A stretch of 64,000 nucleotides of DNA from contig CAVXCV010000007.1 of the NCBI GenBank assembly GCA_963760405.1, forward strand, positions 186,001 through 250,000, written 5' to 3'. Within the stretch, counting starts at the first letter, position 1; each line of letters opens with the position of its first letter. The stretch is from RYN-230 sp963760405 (GTDB lineage: Bacteria; Actinomycetota; Actinomycetes; Streptosporangiales; Streptosporangiaceae). Shown here in pieces: positions 38,777 to 47,882 of the stretch. Below the pieces are notes generated by a model. The model ran no database searches. It was not told the DNA's origin and was given only the letters and a program-made list of their open reading frames with translations. The position numbers and the translations under genes were made by a program.

Positions 38777-38808
38777 CCCCCTGCTTCGACGCTGAAGCTC
38801 ACAGGGGG
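38777..38808 (+). promoter_or_regulatory. hairpin covering the Shine-Dalgarno of the binding-protein gene
   Basis: CCCCCTG (38777-38783) pairs with CAGGGGG (38802-38808), and inside it GCTTC (38783-38787) pairs with GAAGC (38794-38798). The G-rich arm is the ribosome-binding site for GTG 38814. Folding would hide it, so translation could be controlled. No known riboswitch class recognised. Confidence 0.5.
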
Positions 38809-38813
38809 GTCTC

Positions 38814-39791
38814 GTGCGGCACCATTGTTGGCGTATCCAGATAGTGGCCGCAGCCGTGCTGGCCAGCGTGATTACCGCGGGCTGCTCGTCCGCGAGCGGA
38901 ACGGCCGCGGGCGGCCTGGAAAAGCCCGACCTGGTGGTGGCGGCGGTCCCGGCGCTGGACTCGGCCGGGGTGTACATCGCCGAGCAGCGCGGGCTGTTCG
39001 CGGCCCAGGGCCTGCATGTGAAGATCGTGCCGGCGATCAGCAGCGCGGACGTGATCAAGGCCCAGCTGGCGGGCCAGTACGACGTCAGTTCCGGGGCCTA
39101 CCCGTCCTATATCGCCGCCAATGCGACCCAGCACGCCGACCTGCGGGTGATCGCCGCTGGCTCCGACATGGCGCCGACCTGCCAGGAGGTCATGGTGACG
39201 GAGGGGTCGAAGATCAACAAGATCCGTGATCTCGAGGGCAAGACGATCGGCGTCAACGCGCTCAACAACATCGGCACCCTGCTGATCGACACCCTGCTGA
39301 CCGACAACGCCGTCCCGCCAGCGGACGTGACCTTCAAGGTCATCCCGTTCCCGCTGATGGCGCACGCGCTGACCACCCACCAGGTGGACGCGGCCTGGCT
39401 GCCGGAGCCGTTCATCACCGAGGCGGAGGAATCCATTGGCGCCCAGCCCCTGGCCGACGCGAACCAGGGCGCCGCGGAGAGCCTCCCGATCGCCGGCTAC
39501 GTCGTGACCCAGACGTGGCTGCGGAAGTACCCGAAGACCGCGGCCGCGTTCCAGCGGGCGATCCTGCAGGCCCAGACCATCGCCAACACGAACGCGGGGG
39601 CGGTGCAGAGCGCCATGACCGCCGTCGGCGGGGTGCCCAGGAGGATCGCGGCCACCGCGACGCCACCATCGTTCCCGCTGGACGACAACGCCGCGCTGCT
39701 GGCGCGGGTCGCCAGCCTGATGCTGCAATTCAACATGCTGCCGCAGGCCTACGACGTCAATCAGATGATCGTCAGGACCATGGGCAGCTAA
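38814..39791 (+). CDS. NMT1/SsuA-type ABC substrate-binding lipoprotein
   Basis: A 325-aa lipoprotein: n-region RHHCWRIQ, hydrophobic stretch and lipobox ITAGC with Cys about residue 24. The mature part is a periplasmic-binding-like fold (DLVVAAVPALDSAGVYIAEQRGLFAAQGLHVKI, SADVIKAQLAGQYDVSSGAYPSYI, LEGKTIGVNALNNIG, VDAAWLPEPFITEAEE). No permease or ATPase gene is adjacent, so it is a stand-alone receptor. Its position divergent from allantoinase hints at a purine-derived or ureide ligand, but this family also binds nitrate, sulfonates and pyrimidines. GTG start at 38814 follows a G-rich site. Confidence 0.88.
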   Translation: MRHHCWRIQIVAAAVLASVITAGCSSASGTAAGGLEKPDLVVAAVPALDSAGVYIAEQRGLFAAQGLHVKIVPAISSADVIKAQLAGQYDVSSGAYPSYIAANATQHADLRVIAAGSDMAPTCQEVMVTEGSKINKIRDLEGKTIGVNALNNIGTLLIDTLLTDNAVPPADVTFKVIPFPLMAHALTTHQVDAAWLPEPFITEAEESIGAQPLADANQGAAESLPIAGYVVTQTWLRKYPKTAAAFQRAILQAQTIANTNAGAVQSAMTAVGGVPRRIAATATPPSFPLDDNAALLARVASLMLQFNMLPQAYDVNQMIVRTMGS

Positions 39792-39904
39792 CCCGGTACC
39801 GGGGCGCGGAACCAGGCCGCGGTGTCCGGCGGGAGCAGCCCGCCTGGTGCAGGCGCGCATCACGATAGAGGGCAGGTCCCAGACCCTACCCAGGAGGCTG
39901 TGCC

Positions 39905-40288
39905 GTGCAGGTCAACCGGCTGGACCATCTCGTACTGACCGTAGCGAGCCTCGACGCGACCACCGAGTTCTACACCCGGGTGCTGGGCATGGAGGTGGTC
40001 ACTTTCGGGGCCGGGCGCACCGCCCTGACCTTTGGCACGAGCAAGATCAACCTGCATCAGGCCGGGAAGGAGTTCGAGCCGAAGGCACTGCGCCCGACCC
40101 CGGGCAGCGCGGACGTCTGCCTCATCGTGGATGACTCGATCGCCGCGGTGATCAGCCAGCTGGCCGCGGCCGGCGTGCCCATCGAGGAGGGCCCGGTGCA
40201 GCGGACGGGCGCGACCGGGACGATCGTCAGCTGCTACCTCCGCGATCCGGACGGCAACCTCATCGAGCTCAGCAACTACGTGCCCTGA
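39905..40288 (+). CDS. VOC (glyoxalase/bleomycin resistance-like) family protein
   Basis: A 127-aa single VOC module: RLDHLVLTVASLDATTEFYTRVLGMEVV, TFGTSKINLHQAG, CLIVDD and the C-terminal SCYLRDPDGNLIELSNY. Metal ligands are consistent with H8 (LDHL) and E122 (IELS). GTG 39905 follows AGGAGG at 7-base spacing. Substrate unknown. Confidence 0.92.
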   Translation: MQVNRLDHLVLTVASLDATTEFYTRVLGMEVVTFGAGRTALTFGTSKINLHQAGKEFEPKALRPTPGSADVCLIVDDSIAAVISQLAAAGVPIEEGPVQRTGATGTIVSCYLRDPDGNLIELSNYVP

Positions 40289-40289
40289 C

Positions 40290-40398
40290 CGGTCCGGGTC
40301 CGGGTCCGGGTCAGCGGCGCAGCCGGGTCCGGGTCCGGGTCAGCGGCGCAGCCGGCTCCGGGTCAGCGGCGCAGCCGGCTCCGGGTCAGCGGCAGCCG
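40290..40398. repeat. tandem GC-rich repeat (23-bp units with ccgggt runs)
   Basis: Several copies of a unit close to ccgggtcagcggcgcagccgg mixed with extra gggtcc hexamers. It spans the gap between convergent VOC and aldo/keto-reductase genes and continues into the last codons of the reductase, where it encodes part of the LTRSRLRR tail. Confidence 0.8.
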
Positions 40399-41355
40399 GG
40401 CCCGGACCATCCTGGGCAGCGTGGCCGGGCCGCTGACCGGCTCGAACCGGTCCGCTGCGGCCGACAGCGCCTGGTACTCGTCCCCAGTCAGCTCGATCTC
40501 GGCCGCGGCAGCGTTGCTTTCCAGCTGCTCGACGCTGGACGCACCCGGGATGGCGGTCACGGCAGGCTGGTGGATGACCCAGGCCAGTGCGATCTGCGCG
40601 GGGCTGGCGCCACGGCCGGCCGCGACCTGGCGCAGGACCGCGATCAGCTCACCGGCCCGCTCCAGGTTCTCCGGCAGGAACAGCGGGTTGGCCGCCCGGA
40701 TCCGGTTGGACGGCGGGTTGGCCGCGTCGTACCGGCCGGACAGCAGGCCCTGGGCCAGCGGGCTGTAAGCGATCACCACCCGGCCCTGCTGCTGCGCGAA
40801 CGGCAGCAGTTCATCCTCGGCCGAGCGGTCGGCCAGGCTGTACCGAACCTGGTTGCTGAGCACCCGGCTGCCCAGCGCCTGTTCCGCCGCCTGCCACCGG
40901 GCCAGCGAATAGTTGCTCACCCCGACCTCGCCGACCAGGCCCACCCGCTGCAGCGCCCGCATGCCGCGCATGATCACGGTGTCCCGGATCACCGGGTTCG
41001 GCTGATGCACCTGGTAGAGGTCCAGATGCCGGGCCCCGAGCCGGTTCGCGCTGGCGACCGCGCGCTGCTCCACCACCGGAGCGACCGGCAGCAGCGGAAA
41101 GAGCTTGGTGGCCAGGAATACCGAGTCCAGGTTCCCGTCCAGGGCCTGGCCGAGGATCCGCTCGCTGCGGCCGAAGCCGTAGATCTCGGCCGTATCGAAC
41201 AGCGTGATGCCCAGCTCGAGCGCCCGGCGGACGATCGCGCTCGCCTCCTGCTCAGCGTAGGGCGCGCCGTATCCCCATTCCCGGGAGCCGAACTGCCAGG
41301 TGCCGAGCCCGATCTTGGAAATCTTCTTGGCCGTGCCAGTGTCCAGATAGCGCAT
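40363..41355 (-). CDS. aldo/keto reductase
   Basis: A 330-aa NADPH-dependent TIM-barrel reductase. It has KISKIGLGTWQFGSREWGYG, the catalytic Asp/Tyr segment LFDTAEIYGFGRSERILG, Lys in FLATKLFP, His in LDLYQVHQPN, then SNYSLARW, YSPLAQGLLSG and IPGASSVEQLE. Length is normal. Its C-terminal end lies in a tandem repeat, so the final residues may vary between strains. Substrate not predictable. Confidence 0.92.
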   Translation of the reverse strand: MRYLDTGTAKKISKIGLGTWQFGSREWGYGAPYAEQEASAIVRRALELGITLFDTAEIYGFGRSERILGQALDGNLDSVFLATKLFPLLPVAPVVEQRAVASANRLGARHLDLYQVHQPNPVIRDTVIMRGMRALQRVGLVGEVGVSNYSLARWQAAEQALGSRVLSNQVRYSLADRSAEDELLPFAQQQGRVVIAYSPLAQGLLSGRYDAANPPSNRIRAANPLFLPENLERAGELIAVLRQVAAGRGASPAQIALAWVIHQPAVTAIPGASSVEQLESNAAAAEIELTGDEYQALSAAADRFEPVSGPATLPRMVRARLPLTRSRLRR

Positions 41356-41393
41356 GATCCCAGTGTCCGCCTAAGGCTGCCCGCCCACCCGGC

Positions 41394-42158
41394 TCAGCCG
41401 CGGAAATCCTCAAGTTCGGCCAGGGAGCCGTCCAGGCTGTCTGCCACGCCCTCGGTGACCAGCCGGGCGAAGAGCGGGTCGCCGGCCGCGGCCAGCTGGC
41501 GCAGGCCCGCCACATGGGCTCGCAGCCGGGCCCGGAGCACGTCCAGGAACTCGGTCATGCTGCCCGTCCAGCCGTACTCGGCCAGGAACAGGCGGAGGCG
41601 GCGGGGCAGGCCCGCGAAGTCGGTGAAGCCCTCGCGTGCCGCCACCTCCCGGACGTGCAGCGGAACCCAGCTGAATGCGGTGAAAGCCAGGTCCCACACG
41701 TCGCTGACCGGGCCAGCCATGTCCCAGTCGATGAACCCGGCCAGGGCGCCGGCCCGCCACACGGCGTTGTACGGGGCCGCGTCGTTGTGCCCGATGATCA
41801 GGCCGGGGTGCCAGGCGCCACCGATCCGCCAGCTGGCCCCGGCCGGCGGTACGAAATCCGCCACTGCCTGGTGATAGCCGAGCAGCCAGTGGGCGACCTG
41901 GACCAGGGTCTGCTCGGCGTGGGCCCAGTCGGGCCAGGGCAGCATGCTGCCCACGGTCTGCCCGTCCAGGAAGGTAAGTATCTCCCGGCCCCGGTCATCC
42001 AGGCCCAGCGGCCGCGGGCTGCCTGCGAACCCCTGGGCCGCCAGGTGCTCCAGCAGCGCGTGCACGGCCGGGGTCCACGGCCCGGTAGGCCGGCGGACCG
42101 TATCGCCGACCCGTACCGCTCCGCCCGCGTTCCCGCCGTCCAGCCGCACTTCCTCCAT
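41394..42158 (-). CDS. aminoglycoside phosphotransferase-like kinase
   Basis: A 254-aa APH-fold protein. ATG 42158 (MEEVRLDGGNAGGAVRVGDTVRRP) is preferred to upstream starts because the fold begins there. Features: LTFLDGQTVG (hinge), Brenner-like loop GHNDAAPYNAVW and IDWDMAGPVSDVWDL. Related proteins phosphorylate small hydroxylated molecules; no antibiotic resistance can be assumed. It lies 35 bp upstream of the reductase in the same direction, possibly co-transcribed. Confidence 0.88.
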   Translation of the reverse strand: MEEVRLDGGNAGGAVRVGDTVRRPTGPWTPAVHALLEHLAAQGFAGSPRPLGLDDRGREILTFLDGQTVGSMLPWPDWAHAEQTLVQVAHWLLGYHQAVADFVPPAGASWRIGGAWHPGLIIGHNDAAPYNAVWRAGALAGFIDWDMAGPVSDVWDLAFTAFSWVPLHVREVAAREGFTDFAGLPRRLRLFLAEYGWTGSMTEFLDVLRARLRAHVAGLRQLAAAGDPLFARLVTEGVADSLDGSLAELEDFRG

Positions 42159-42265
42159 GGCCGCCAGTATCGGGCGGCCAGGGGACATCAAGAAAGAGTC
42201 TTCCGGTCCGTCCTCAAGGTGAGTGCGCCACGATGGGCGCACCATGACCGGGTAAGGAGCCAGCC

Positions 42266-42670
42266 ATGACCAAGTTCCTGTTGCTGCAGAGCTACGCGGG
42301 GCCCGCGGACGTGCCGCCCATCACGGACTGGACGCCCGGGGACATCAAGGCGCACATCGACTTCCAGCATGCCCTGAACGACGAGTTGGTCGCCGCCGGT
42401 GAGTTCGTGGACGCCCAGGGGCTGGCCGGCCCCGAGCTGGCTAAGTTCGTGACCTTCACCGGGGTGGGTGCCCCGGTGGTGACCGACGGGCCGTTCGCTG
42501 AGTCCAAGGAACTGCTGGCCGGCTACCGGATGGTGGACGTCGAATCGGAGGCACGTGCCATCGAGATCGCCGCCAGGATCTCGGCCGCGCCAGGCCCCGG
42601 CGGCGCACCGATCGGGCAGGCGATCGAGGTCCGGCAGGTGATGGGCGCTCCGCCTGGCGACGATCTGTGA
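42266..42670 (+). CDS. YCII/DGPF domain protein
   Basis: A 134-aa protein with the YCII-related DGPF core: FLLLQSYAG, FQHALNDELVAAGEFVDAQGLAG and DGPFAESKELLAGYRMVDVES. DGPF proteins are the standard partners of ECF42 sigma factors, as here with a 4-bp overlap. Their role is not settled. ATG 42266 follows GTAAGGAG by about 7 bases. Confidence 0.92.
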   Translation: MTKFLLLQSYAGPADVPPITDWTPGDIKAHIDFQHALNDELVAAGEFVDAQGLAGPELAKFVTFTGVGAPVVTDGPFAESKELLAGYRMVDVESEARAIEIAARISAAPGPGGAPIGQAIEVRQVMGAPPGDDL

Positions 42671-43929
42671 CCGGCGGGCCCAGCGGGCCTGGCGGCGATG
42701 GCCCTGGGCTGGATGGTCCCCGGCTCGACCGCCTGCTGCGCGAGCTGGCACCGCAGGTACTGGGCGTACTGGTCCGGCGGTACGGCGACTTCAGCGCGGC
42801 TGAGGACGCCGTGCAGGAGGCGCTGCTCGCCGCGGCCCTGCACTGGCCCCGGGACGGGCAGCCAGCCAACCCGCGGGGCTGGCTGATCCAGGCCGCCGCC
42901 CGCCGGCTGACCGACCTGCAGCGCAGCGAGCAGGCCAGGCGGCGGCGCGAGCAGGCCGCTGCGCTACGCGAGCCAGTGGGCGCGGAAGCACCCGGCCAGG
43001 ACGACACCCTGATCCTGCTGTTCTTGTGCTGCCATCCGGCCCTGACCGCCGCCTCGGCCATCGCGCTGACCCTGCGCGCGGTGGGCGGGCTGAGCACGGC
43101 CGAGATCGCGCGTGCGTTCCTGGTCCCGGAACCCACCATGGCGCAGCGGATCAGCCGGGCCAAGGAGCGGATCCGGGCCTCAGCCGAGCCGTTCCGGATG
43201 CCCGCGGACCACGAGGAATGGGTGCAGCGCAGGCGCTCGGTGCTGCACGTGCTCTACCTGATCTTCAACGAGGGGTACACCAGCAGCAGCGGCGCTGACC
43301 TGCACCGCGCCGAGCTGACCGGCGAGGCGATCCGGCTGGCCCGGATGGCGCACCGGACCCGGCCGGAGGACGGCGAGGTGGCCGGGCTGCTGGCGTTGAT
43401 GCTGCTCACCGACGCCCGGCGGGCCGCCCGCAGCGGGCCGCATGGTGAGCTGATCCCCCTGGCCGAGCAGGACCGCTCGCGCTGGGACCAGCAGCTGATC
43501 GCCGAGGGCATCGCGCTGGTCTCCCGGGCGATGGCCAGCGGGGCGGTGGGCGAATACCAGCTGCAGGCCGCCATCGCGGCCCTGCACGACGAGGCACCCA
43601 GCGTCGCGGACACCGACTGGCCGCAGATCCTCGCCCTGTACGGGCTGCTGGAGCGGATGACCGGGAACCCGGTGGTCGCCCTCAACCGGGCCATCGCAGC
43701 GGCCATGGCGCATGGACCACAAGCGGGCCTGGCCCTGCTCGCTCCCTTGGACGAGCAGCTGGCCGGGCACTACCGGCTGGACGCGGTACGCGCCCACCTG
43801 CTGGAGATGGCGGGCGACCGGGCGGCGGCAGTGGCACATTACCGGGCCGCGGCGAACCGCACCACGAGCATCCCGGAGCAGCAGTACCTGGCCACCCAGG
43901 CCGCCCGGCTGGCAGGACCGGCCAGCTGA
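42667..43929 (+). CDS. ECF42-group RNA polymerase sigma factor
   Basis: A 420-aa sigma factor. GTG 42667 overlaps the DGPF stop. Sigma-2 region: LAPQVLGVLVRRYGDFSAAEDAVQEALLAA and NPRGWLIQAAARRLTDLQR. Sigma-4 region: LRAVGGLSTAEIARAFLVPEPTMAQRISRAKERI. The long C-terminal extension (about 200 residues: LYLIFNEGYTSSSGADLHRAELTGEAIRLARM, LLALMLLTDARRAAR, TPR-like) defines ECF42, which is thought to signal through this extension instead of an anti-sigma factor. Targets usually include the adjacent DGPF gene. Confidence 0.93.
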   Translation: MTGGPSGPGGDGPGLDGPRLDRLLRELAPQVLGVLVRRYGDFSAAEDAVQEALLAAALHWPRDGQPANPRGWLIQAAARRLTDLQRSEQARRRREQAAALREPVGAEAPGQDDTLILLFLCCHPALTAASAIALTLRAVGGLSTAEIARAFLVPEPTMAQRISRAKERIRASAEPFRMPADHEEWVQRRRSVLHVLYLIFNEGYTSSSGADLHRAELTGEAIRLARMAHRTRPEDGEVAGLLALMLLTDARRAARSGPHGELIPLAEQDRSRWDQQLIAEGIALVSRAMASGAVGEYQLQAAIAALHDEAPSVADTDWPQILALYGLLERMTGNPVVALNRAIAAAMAHGPQAGLALLAPLDEQLAGHYRLDAVRAHLLEMAGDRAAAVAHYRAAANRTTSIPEQQYLATQAARLAGPAS

Positions 43930-43997
43930 CCCGCAGCGGCACCGTACCGTAGTTAGGCAGCAGGCACGGCGCTCCGCGCGGTGGACCCGGCCGAATA

Positions 43998-44120
43998 GGC
44001 CGGTGGTGGCAGGCCGGTGGTGGCAGGCCGGTGGTGGCAGGCCGGTGGTGGCAGGCCGGTGGTGGCAGGCCGGTGGTGGCAGGCCGGTGGTGGCAGGCCG
44101 GTGGTGGCAGGCCGGTGGCC
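43998..44120. repeat. 14-bp tandem repeat, 8 units plus partial
   Basis: Eight perfect copies of ggccggtggtggca (43998-44109) and a partial ninth. It ends 45 bp upstream of the serA start; a GGCCAGC/GCTGGCC hairpin follows at about 44116-44135. Period 14 makes it non-coding. Confidence 0.97.
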
Positions 44121-44164
44121 AGCTGGGCTGGCCAGCGACCGGGAACTGGCCTCATCGGGAAAGG

Positions 44165-45388
44165 GTGTTGACGCTGGACCGCTCGGATGGACAGATCCAT
44201 GTCCTGCTGCTGGAGAACATTCACGCTGATGCCGCGGCCCGCCTGGACAAGGACGGCTACCGGGTGCAGACCACAGCGCGGGCGCTGGACGAGGACGAGC
44301 TGATCGCCGCGCTGGACGGCGTCCAGCTGCTCGGCATCCGCTCCGGCACCCGCGTCACGGAACGCGTCCTGCGCGCCGCGCCGGGCCTGCTGGCGGTCGG
44401 CGCCTTCTGCATCGGCGTGAACCAGATCGACCTGGCCGCCGCGTCCCGCCAGGGCGTCGCGGTGTTCAACGCCCCGTTCTCGAACACCCGCAGCGTGGTC
44501 GAGCTGGCCCTGGCCGAGATCGTCGCGCTGACCCGGCGGCTCACTGAGAAGAACGCGCAGATGCACGCGGGCCTGTGGGACAAGTCCGCCGCGGGCAGCC
44601 ATGAGGTGCGGGGGCGGCGGCTGGGCATCGTCGGCTACGGCAACATCGGCGGCCAGCTGTCGGTCCTGGCCGAGAGCCTCGGCATGACCGTGCTGTTCTA
44701 CGACACCGCGGACAAGCTCGCGCTGGGCAATGCCCGGCGCTGCGGCACGCTGCAGGAGCTGCTGGAGAATTCCGATGTGGTGACCTTGCACGTGGACGGC
44801 AGGCCCGGCAACAGCGGCCTGTTCGGCGCGCAGGAGTTCGCCACGATGCGGCCCGGCAGCCTGTTCCTCAACCTGTCCCGCGGGTTCGTGGTGGACCATG
44901 CCGCGCTGCGCGGCAACATCGAGTCCGGGCACATCGCGGGCGCGGCCGTGGACGTGTTCCCGCAGGAGCCACGGGCCCGGGGCGAGGAGTTCTCGTCCGA
45001 GCTGCGCGGCCTGCCGAACGTCATCCTCACCCCGCACGTCGGCGGCTCGACCGAAGAGGCCCAGCAGGACATCGGGGAGTTCGTGGCCGGGAAACTGCGC
45101 GACTATGTCGCCTCCGGCGCGACCTCGCTCAGCGTCAACCTGCCGCCGGTCGCGCTGCCCCGGGCGTCCGGCACGCACCGGCTGATCCACCTGCACCACA
45201 ACGTCCCGGGCGTGCTCGCCACCATCAACCGGCTGCTCGCCGAGCACGGCGCCAACATCGAGGGCCAGCTGCTCGGCACCCGGGACGAGCTCGGCTATGT
45301 GCTCACCGACATCGGCACCGAGTACCCCGGCGACATGCTCGCCCGGCTCCGTGAGCTGGACGTCACCATCCGGCTGCGCACCACCTAA
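44165..45388 (+). CDS. serA: D-3-phosphoglycerate dehydrogenase (E. coli-type, ACT domain)
   Basis: First step of serine synthesis. A 407-aa protein, the length of the short, single-ACT type. GTG 44165 follows GGGAAAG; the frame is open far upstream through the repeats but has no homology. Substrate domain: LLGIRSGTRVTERVL, FCIGVNQIDL. NAD domain: GRRLGIVGYGNIGGQLSVLAE, LHVDGRPGNSGLF, FLNLSRGFVVD and catalytic His in TPHVGGSTEEAQ. C-terminal ACT domain: LHHNVPGVLATINRLLAEHGANIEGQLL. Confidence 0.93.
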   Translation: MLTLDRSDGQIHVLLLENIHADAAARLDKDGYRVQTTARALDEDELIAALDGVQLLGIRSGTRVTERVLRAAPGLLAVGAFCIGVNQIDLAAASRQGVAVFNAPFSNTRSVVELALAEIVALTRRLTEKNAQMHAGLWDKSAAGSHEVRGRRLGIVGYGNIGGQLSVLAESLGMTVLFYDTADKLALGNARRCGTLQELLENSDVVTLHVDGRPGNSGLFGAQEFATMRPGSLFLNLSRGFVVDHAALRGNIESGHIAGAAVDVFPQEPRARGEEFSSELRGLPNVILTPHVGGSTEEAQQDIGEFVAGKLRDYVASGATSLSVNLPPVALPRASGTHRLIHLHHNVPGVLATINRLLAEHGANIEGQLLGTRDELGYVLTDIGTEYPGDMLARLRELDVTIRLRTT

Positions 45389-45435
45389 CGGACGCGTAGC
45401 CGCGACTGGTACCGCGGCACACGGGGACGGCCCGG

Positions 45436-47657
45436 TCAGGCCTGGGTCAGGGTGGCGTAGCCAGCGGCCCCTGGGGGAGTCGCAGGAGCGTAGGTCAGGT
45501 TCATCTGGCCGCCTCCAGTCAAGCTCAGGACCAGGTTCGCCCGCTTCGTACAGCCGATGCCTTTCCCCGACGGGCCGGTGCTCACCGCCGCCGCGTCCAT
45601 GGTGCCGTTGCTGGCCGGGGTGAACACGAGATACCCGCTACATCCCTGGGAGGGTGACGAGTAGCTCCCGCTGCTGCCGCTGGACGGAATGCTCAGCTGG
45701 ATCGTCCAGCTGGGCACGTGCGCCCCGGGCTGGCTGACCGTGCCGTTCCAGGTCCCCGCGAAGGTTGCCTGGCCGGTCAGCGGCGGCGGGCTGGACGGCT
45801 TCAGATTGCCGGGAGACGCCGGGGACGACCGGGGCACGGGGGCTACGGACGTCGCCTGGGTCAGGGTGGGCTGTAGACCAGTCTTTCCTGACTCTGGCGA
45901 GGGTCCCGGTGCGCGACCGCCAGTGCGCTGTGGGTGTGGGGCGGTGGTGGCCGCGCTGGCCCCGGGCTCGGCAAAGACGCTTGGATCGGACGAGTGGCTG
46001 GCGGGCCGGTGACCGTGCCCAGCGGTCAGGACGATGGTGACAGCCACCCCCGAACCCAGCAGCAGCACGGCGGCCGCCCCGGCCAGCCAGGACTTGCGCG
46101 GCGGGCGACGCTCGCGGGCATGCTGCCCCGCTAGCCTGGCGCTGTTGGGTGACCTGGGCCTGCCCGGGACAAGGTCGCCCGGTCCGGCAGCGTCGGCGGC
46201 ACCAGCCCCGGCCACCGCGGCCGCCCTATGGCTGCCCGCACTGCCGTTGACAGCGCTCCCATTGGCGGCCCTGCCGGTGGCGGCACTGCCGGGGCGGCGC
46301 CGTTGGCGGCGCTCTTGCTGGCAGCGCTGCCGTTGGGGGCGTTTCCGTTGACAGCACTGCCGTTGGGGGCGTTGCCGTTGACAGCGTTGCCGGTGGGGGC
46401 GTTGCCGGTGGCGGCGCTGCCGTTGGGGGCGCTGCCGTTGGGGGCGTTGCCGGTGGGGGCGTTGCCGTTGGGGGCGTTGCCGTTGGGGGCGTTGCCGTTG
46501 GGGGCGCTGCCGTTGGGGGCGCTGCCGTTGGGGGCGCTGCCGTTGGGGGCGCTGCCGTTGGGGGCAGTACCAGCGGGCGGGGCCAGCAGGTCAGCGCCGC
46601 TGGCCGCGATGCCGTCGCCCGCCAGGCCGGGCACCGGGTAGTTGCTCGCCCCGGAGAAGGTGTCCTCGTCCGGGTTGCCCGACCCGGGAAAGCTGGCCCC
46701 GGTGGAGACGCCCGAGTCCGTGCCGTTCACGTCGACCAGGCCGCGCCGCAGGCCCGGAATCAGCGGGGCGAGCGCCGCCGCCGCGTCCCCGGCCGCGGCC
46801 GCGGCCACCGCCGCGGGGAGCCAGGACCGGCCGAACGCCAGTACCCCGCCTGCGGTACGGGCCTGGCAGACGTCGATGATCTCGCTGGTATCGGGCCGCT
46901 GGGCGGGGTCTTTAGCCAGGCAGCGCTGGAGGAGCGGGCGCAGGTCCGGGGGGCAGCCGTCCAGATTCGGCGCCTCGTTGAGGGCCCGGTGCAGCACCGC
47001 GACCGCCGTGCCGACACCGAACGGAGGCCGCCCGGAGGCGGCGTAGGTGGCCACCGAGCCCAGCGCGAACACGTCGGCTTTGGGCGTGACCAGCTGGCCA
47101 CGGGCCTGCTCCGGCGCCATGAAGCGGGGCGACCCGATGAGGATGCCGCTGCGGGTCACGGACGGCGCCGCCACGGCCCGGGCGATGCCGAAGTCGATGA
47201 CCCGTGGTCCGTCCGCGGCCAGGATCACGTTGGACGGCTTGAGGTCGCGGTGCACGACACCAGCCTCGTGAATGGCCTGGAGGGCCTCAGCAATCCCAGC
47301 TACCAGCAGGAACACCGTGTCCGCGGGCAGCGGGCCATGATCGCTGACAGCCTGCTGCAAGGACATCCCGGGCACATAGGCGGTGGCCAGCCATGGCTGC
47401 CTGGCGTCCGGGGCGGCGTACAGCACCTGCGCCGTGTACAGGCCGTGCACCCGCTGCGCCGCGATGACCTCCTGCCGGAACCGGTCCCGGAACTCCTCAT
47501 CGTCGCCGAACTCCTCGCGCACGACCTTGATGGCCACCGGCCGGCCGCCCCGGGTGAAGGCCAGGTAGACCCGTCCCATGCCACCTGCGCCCAGCCGGGC
47601 ACGCAGCTGATAGCCGCCGATCTCGCCCGGATCATCGTCCGTCAGCGGCTCAACCAA
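45436..47657 (-). CDS. membrane Ser/Thr protein kinase, copy 1 (frameshifted near 46290)
   Basis: Kinase domain from ATG 47657: YQLRARLGAGGMGRVYLAF, VAIKVVREEFGDD, VHRDLKPSNVILA, VIDFGIAR, FMAPEQARG. After about residue 300 comes an Asn-Gly-Ser-Ala-Pro repeat linker (15-bp units). A missing base in a CCCC run (plus strand GGGG, about 46289-46294) shifts frame, so the kinase frame ends at 46131, while the continuation GSAATGRAANGSAVNG lies in another frame. That frame goes on through a membrane helix (WLAGAAAVLLLGSGVAVTIVL) to a small extracellular domain (FAGTWNGTVSQPG, GCSGYLVF) ending 45436. The intact neighbour copy shows these parts belong together. Confidence 0.88.
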
Positions 47658-47745
47658 CCGAAATCACCTACCCCCCAGCCGTCCATGGCACCGCCCCGCC
47701 AAACTCGGATTCCTGTCCACCAGCCCGGGAAACGATCTAATAGCC
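46560..47745. repeat. duplicated segment, kinase half, copy A
   Basis: About 1,186 bp nearly identical (only a few differences noted, e.g. 46735, 46869-46870, 47540) to 48837-50022, offset 2,277 bp. It covers the kinase domain, part of the linker and about 88 bp of upstream DNA. The flanking sensor halves and further upstream DNA are clearly homologous but diverged. Confidence 0.9.
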
Positions 47746-47882
47746 CGAGATCTCTTTATCCCGGACAGGCCAGCATTGCAGTCGGTACATTAACCTTTTT
47801 TGTGTCGTTACGGCTCCAATTCGGTAGCTTTCACCGGTCGGAGCCCGGCGCGGTCGTACCGCGGGAACACGCGGGCGGCGGG

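Noticed and set aside
38777..38813. Guanidine-II (mini-ykkC) or TPP riboswitch upstream of the binding protein
   Set aside because: Only one hairpin with a loop gacgct, not the paired ACGR loops; no TPP core sequence seen.
43998..44120. 14-bp array considered as coding (Gly/Trp/Arg repeat preceding SerA)
   Set aside because: The frame is open only because the unit has no stops; period 14 is not a multiple of three and SerA homology starts after it.
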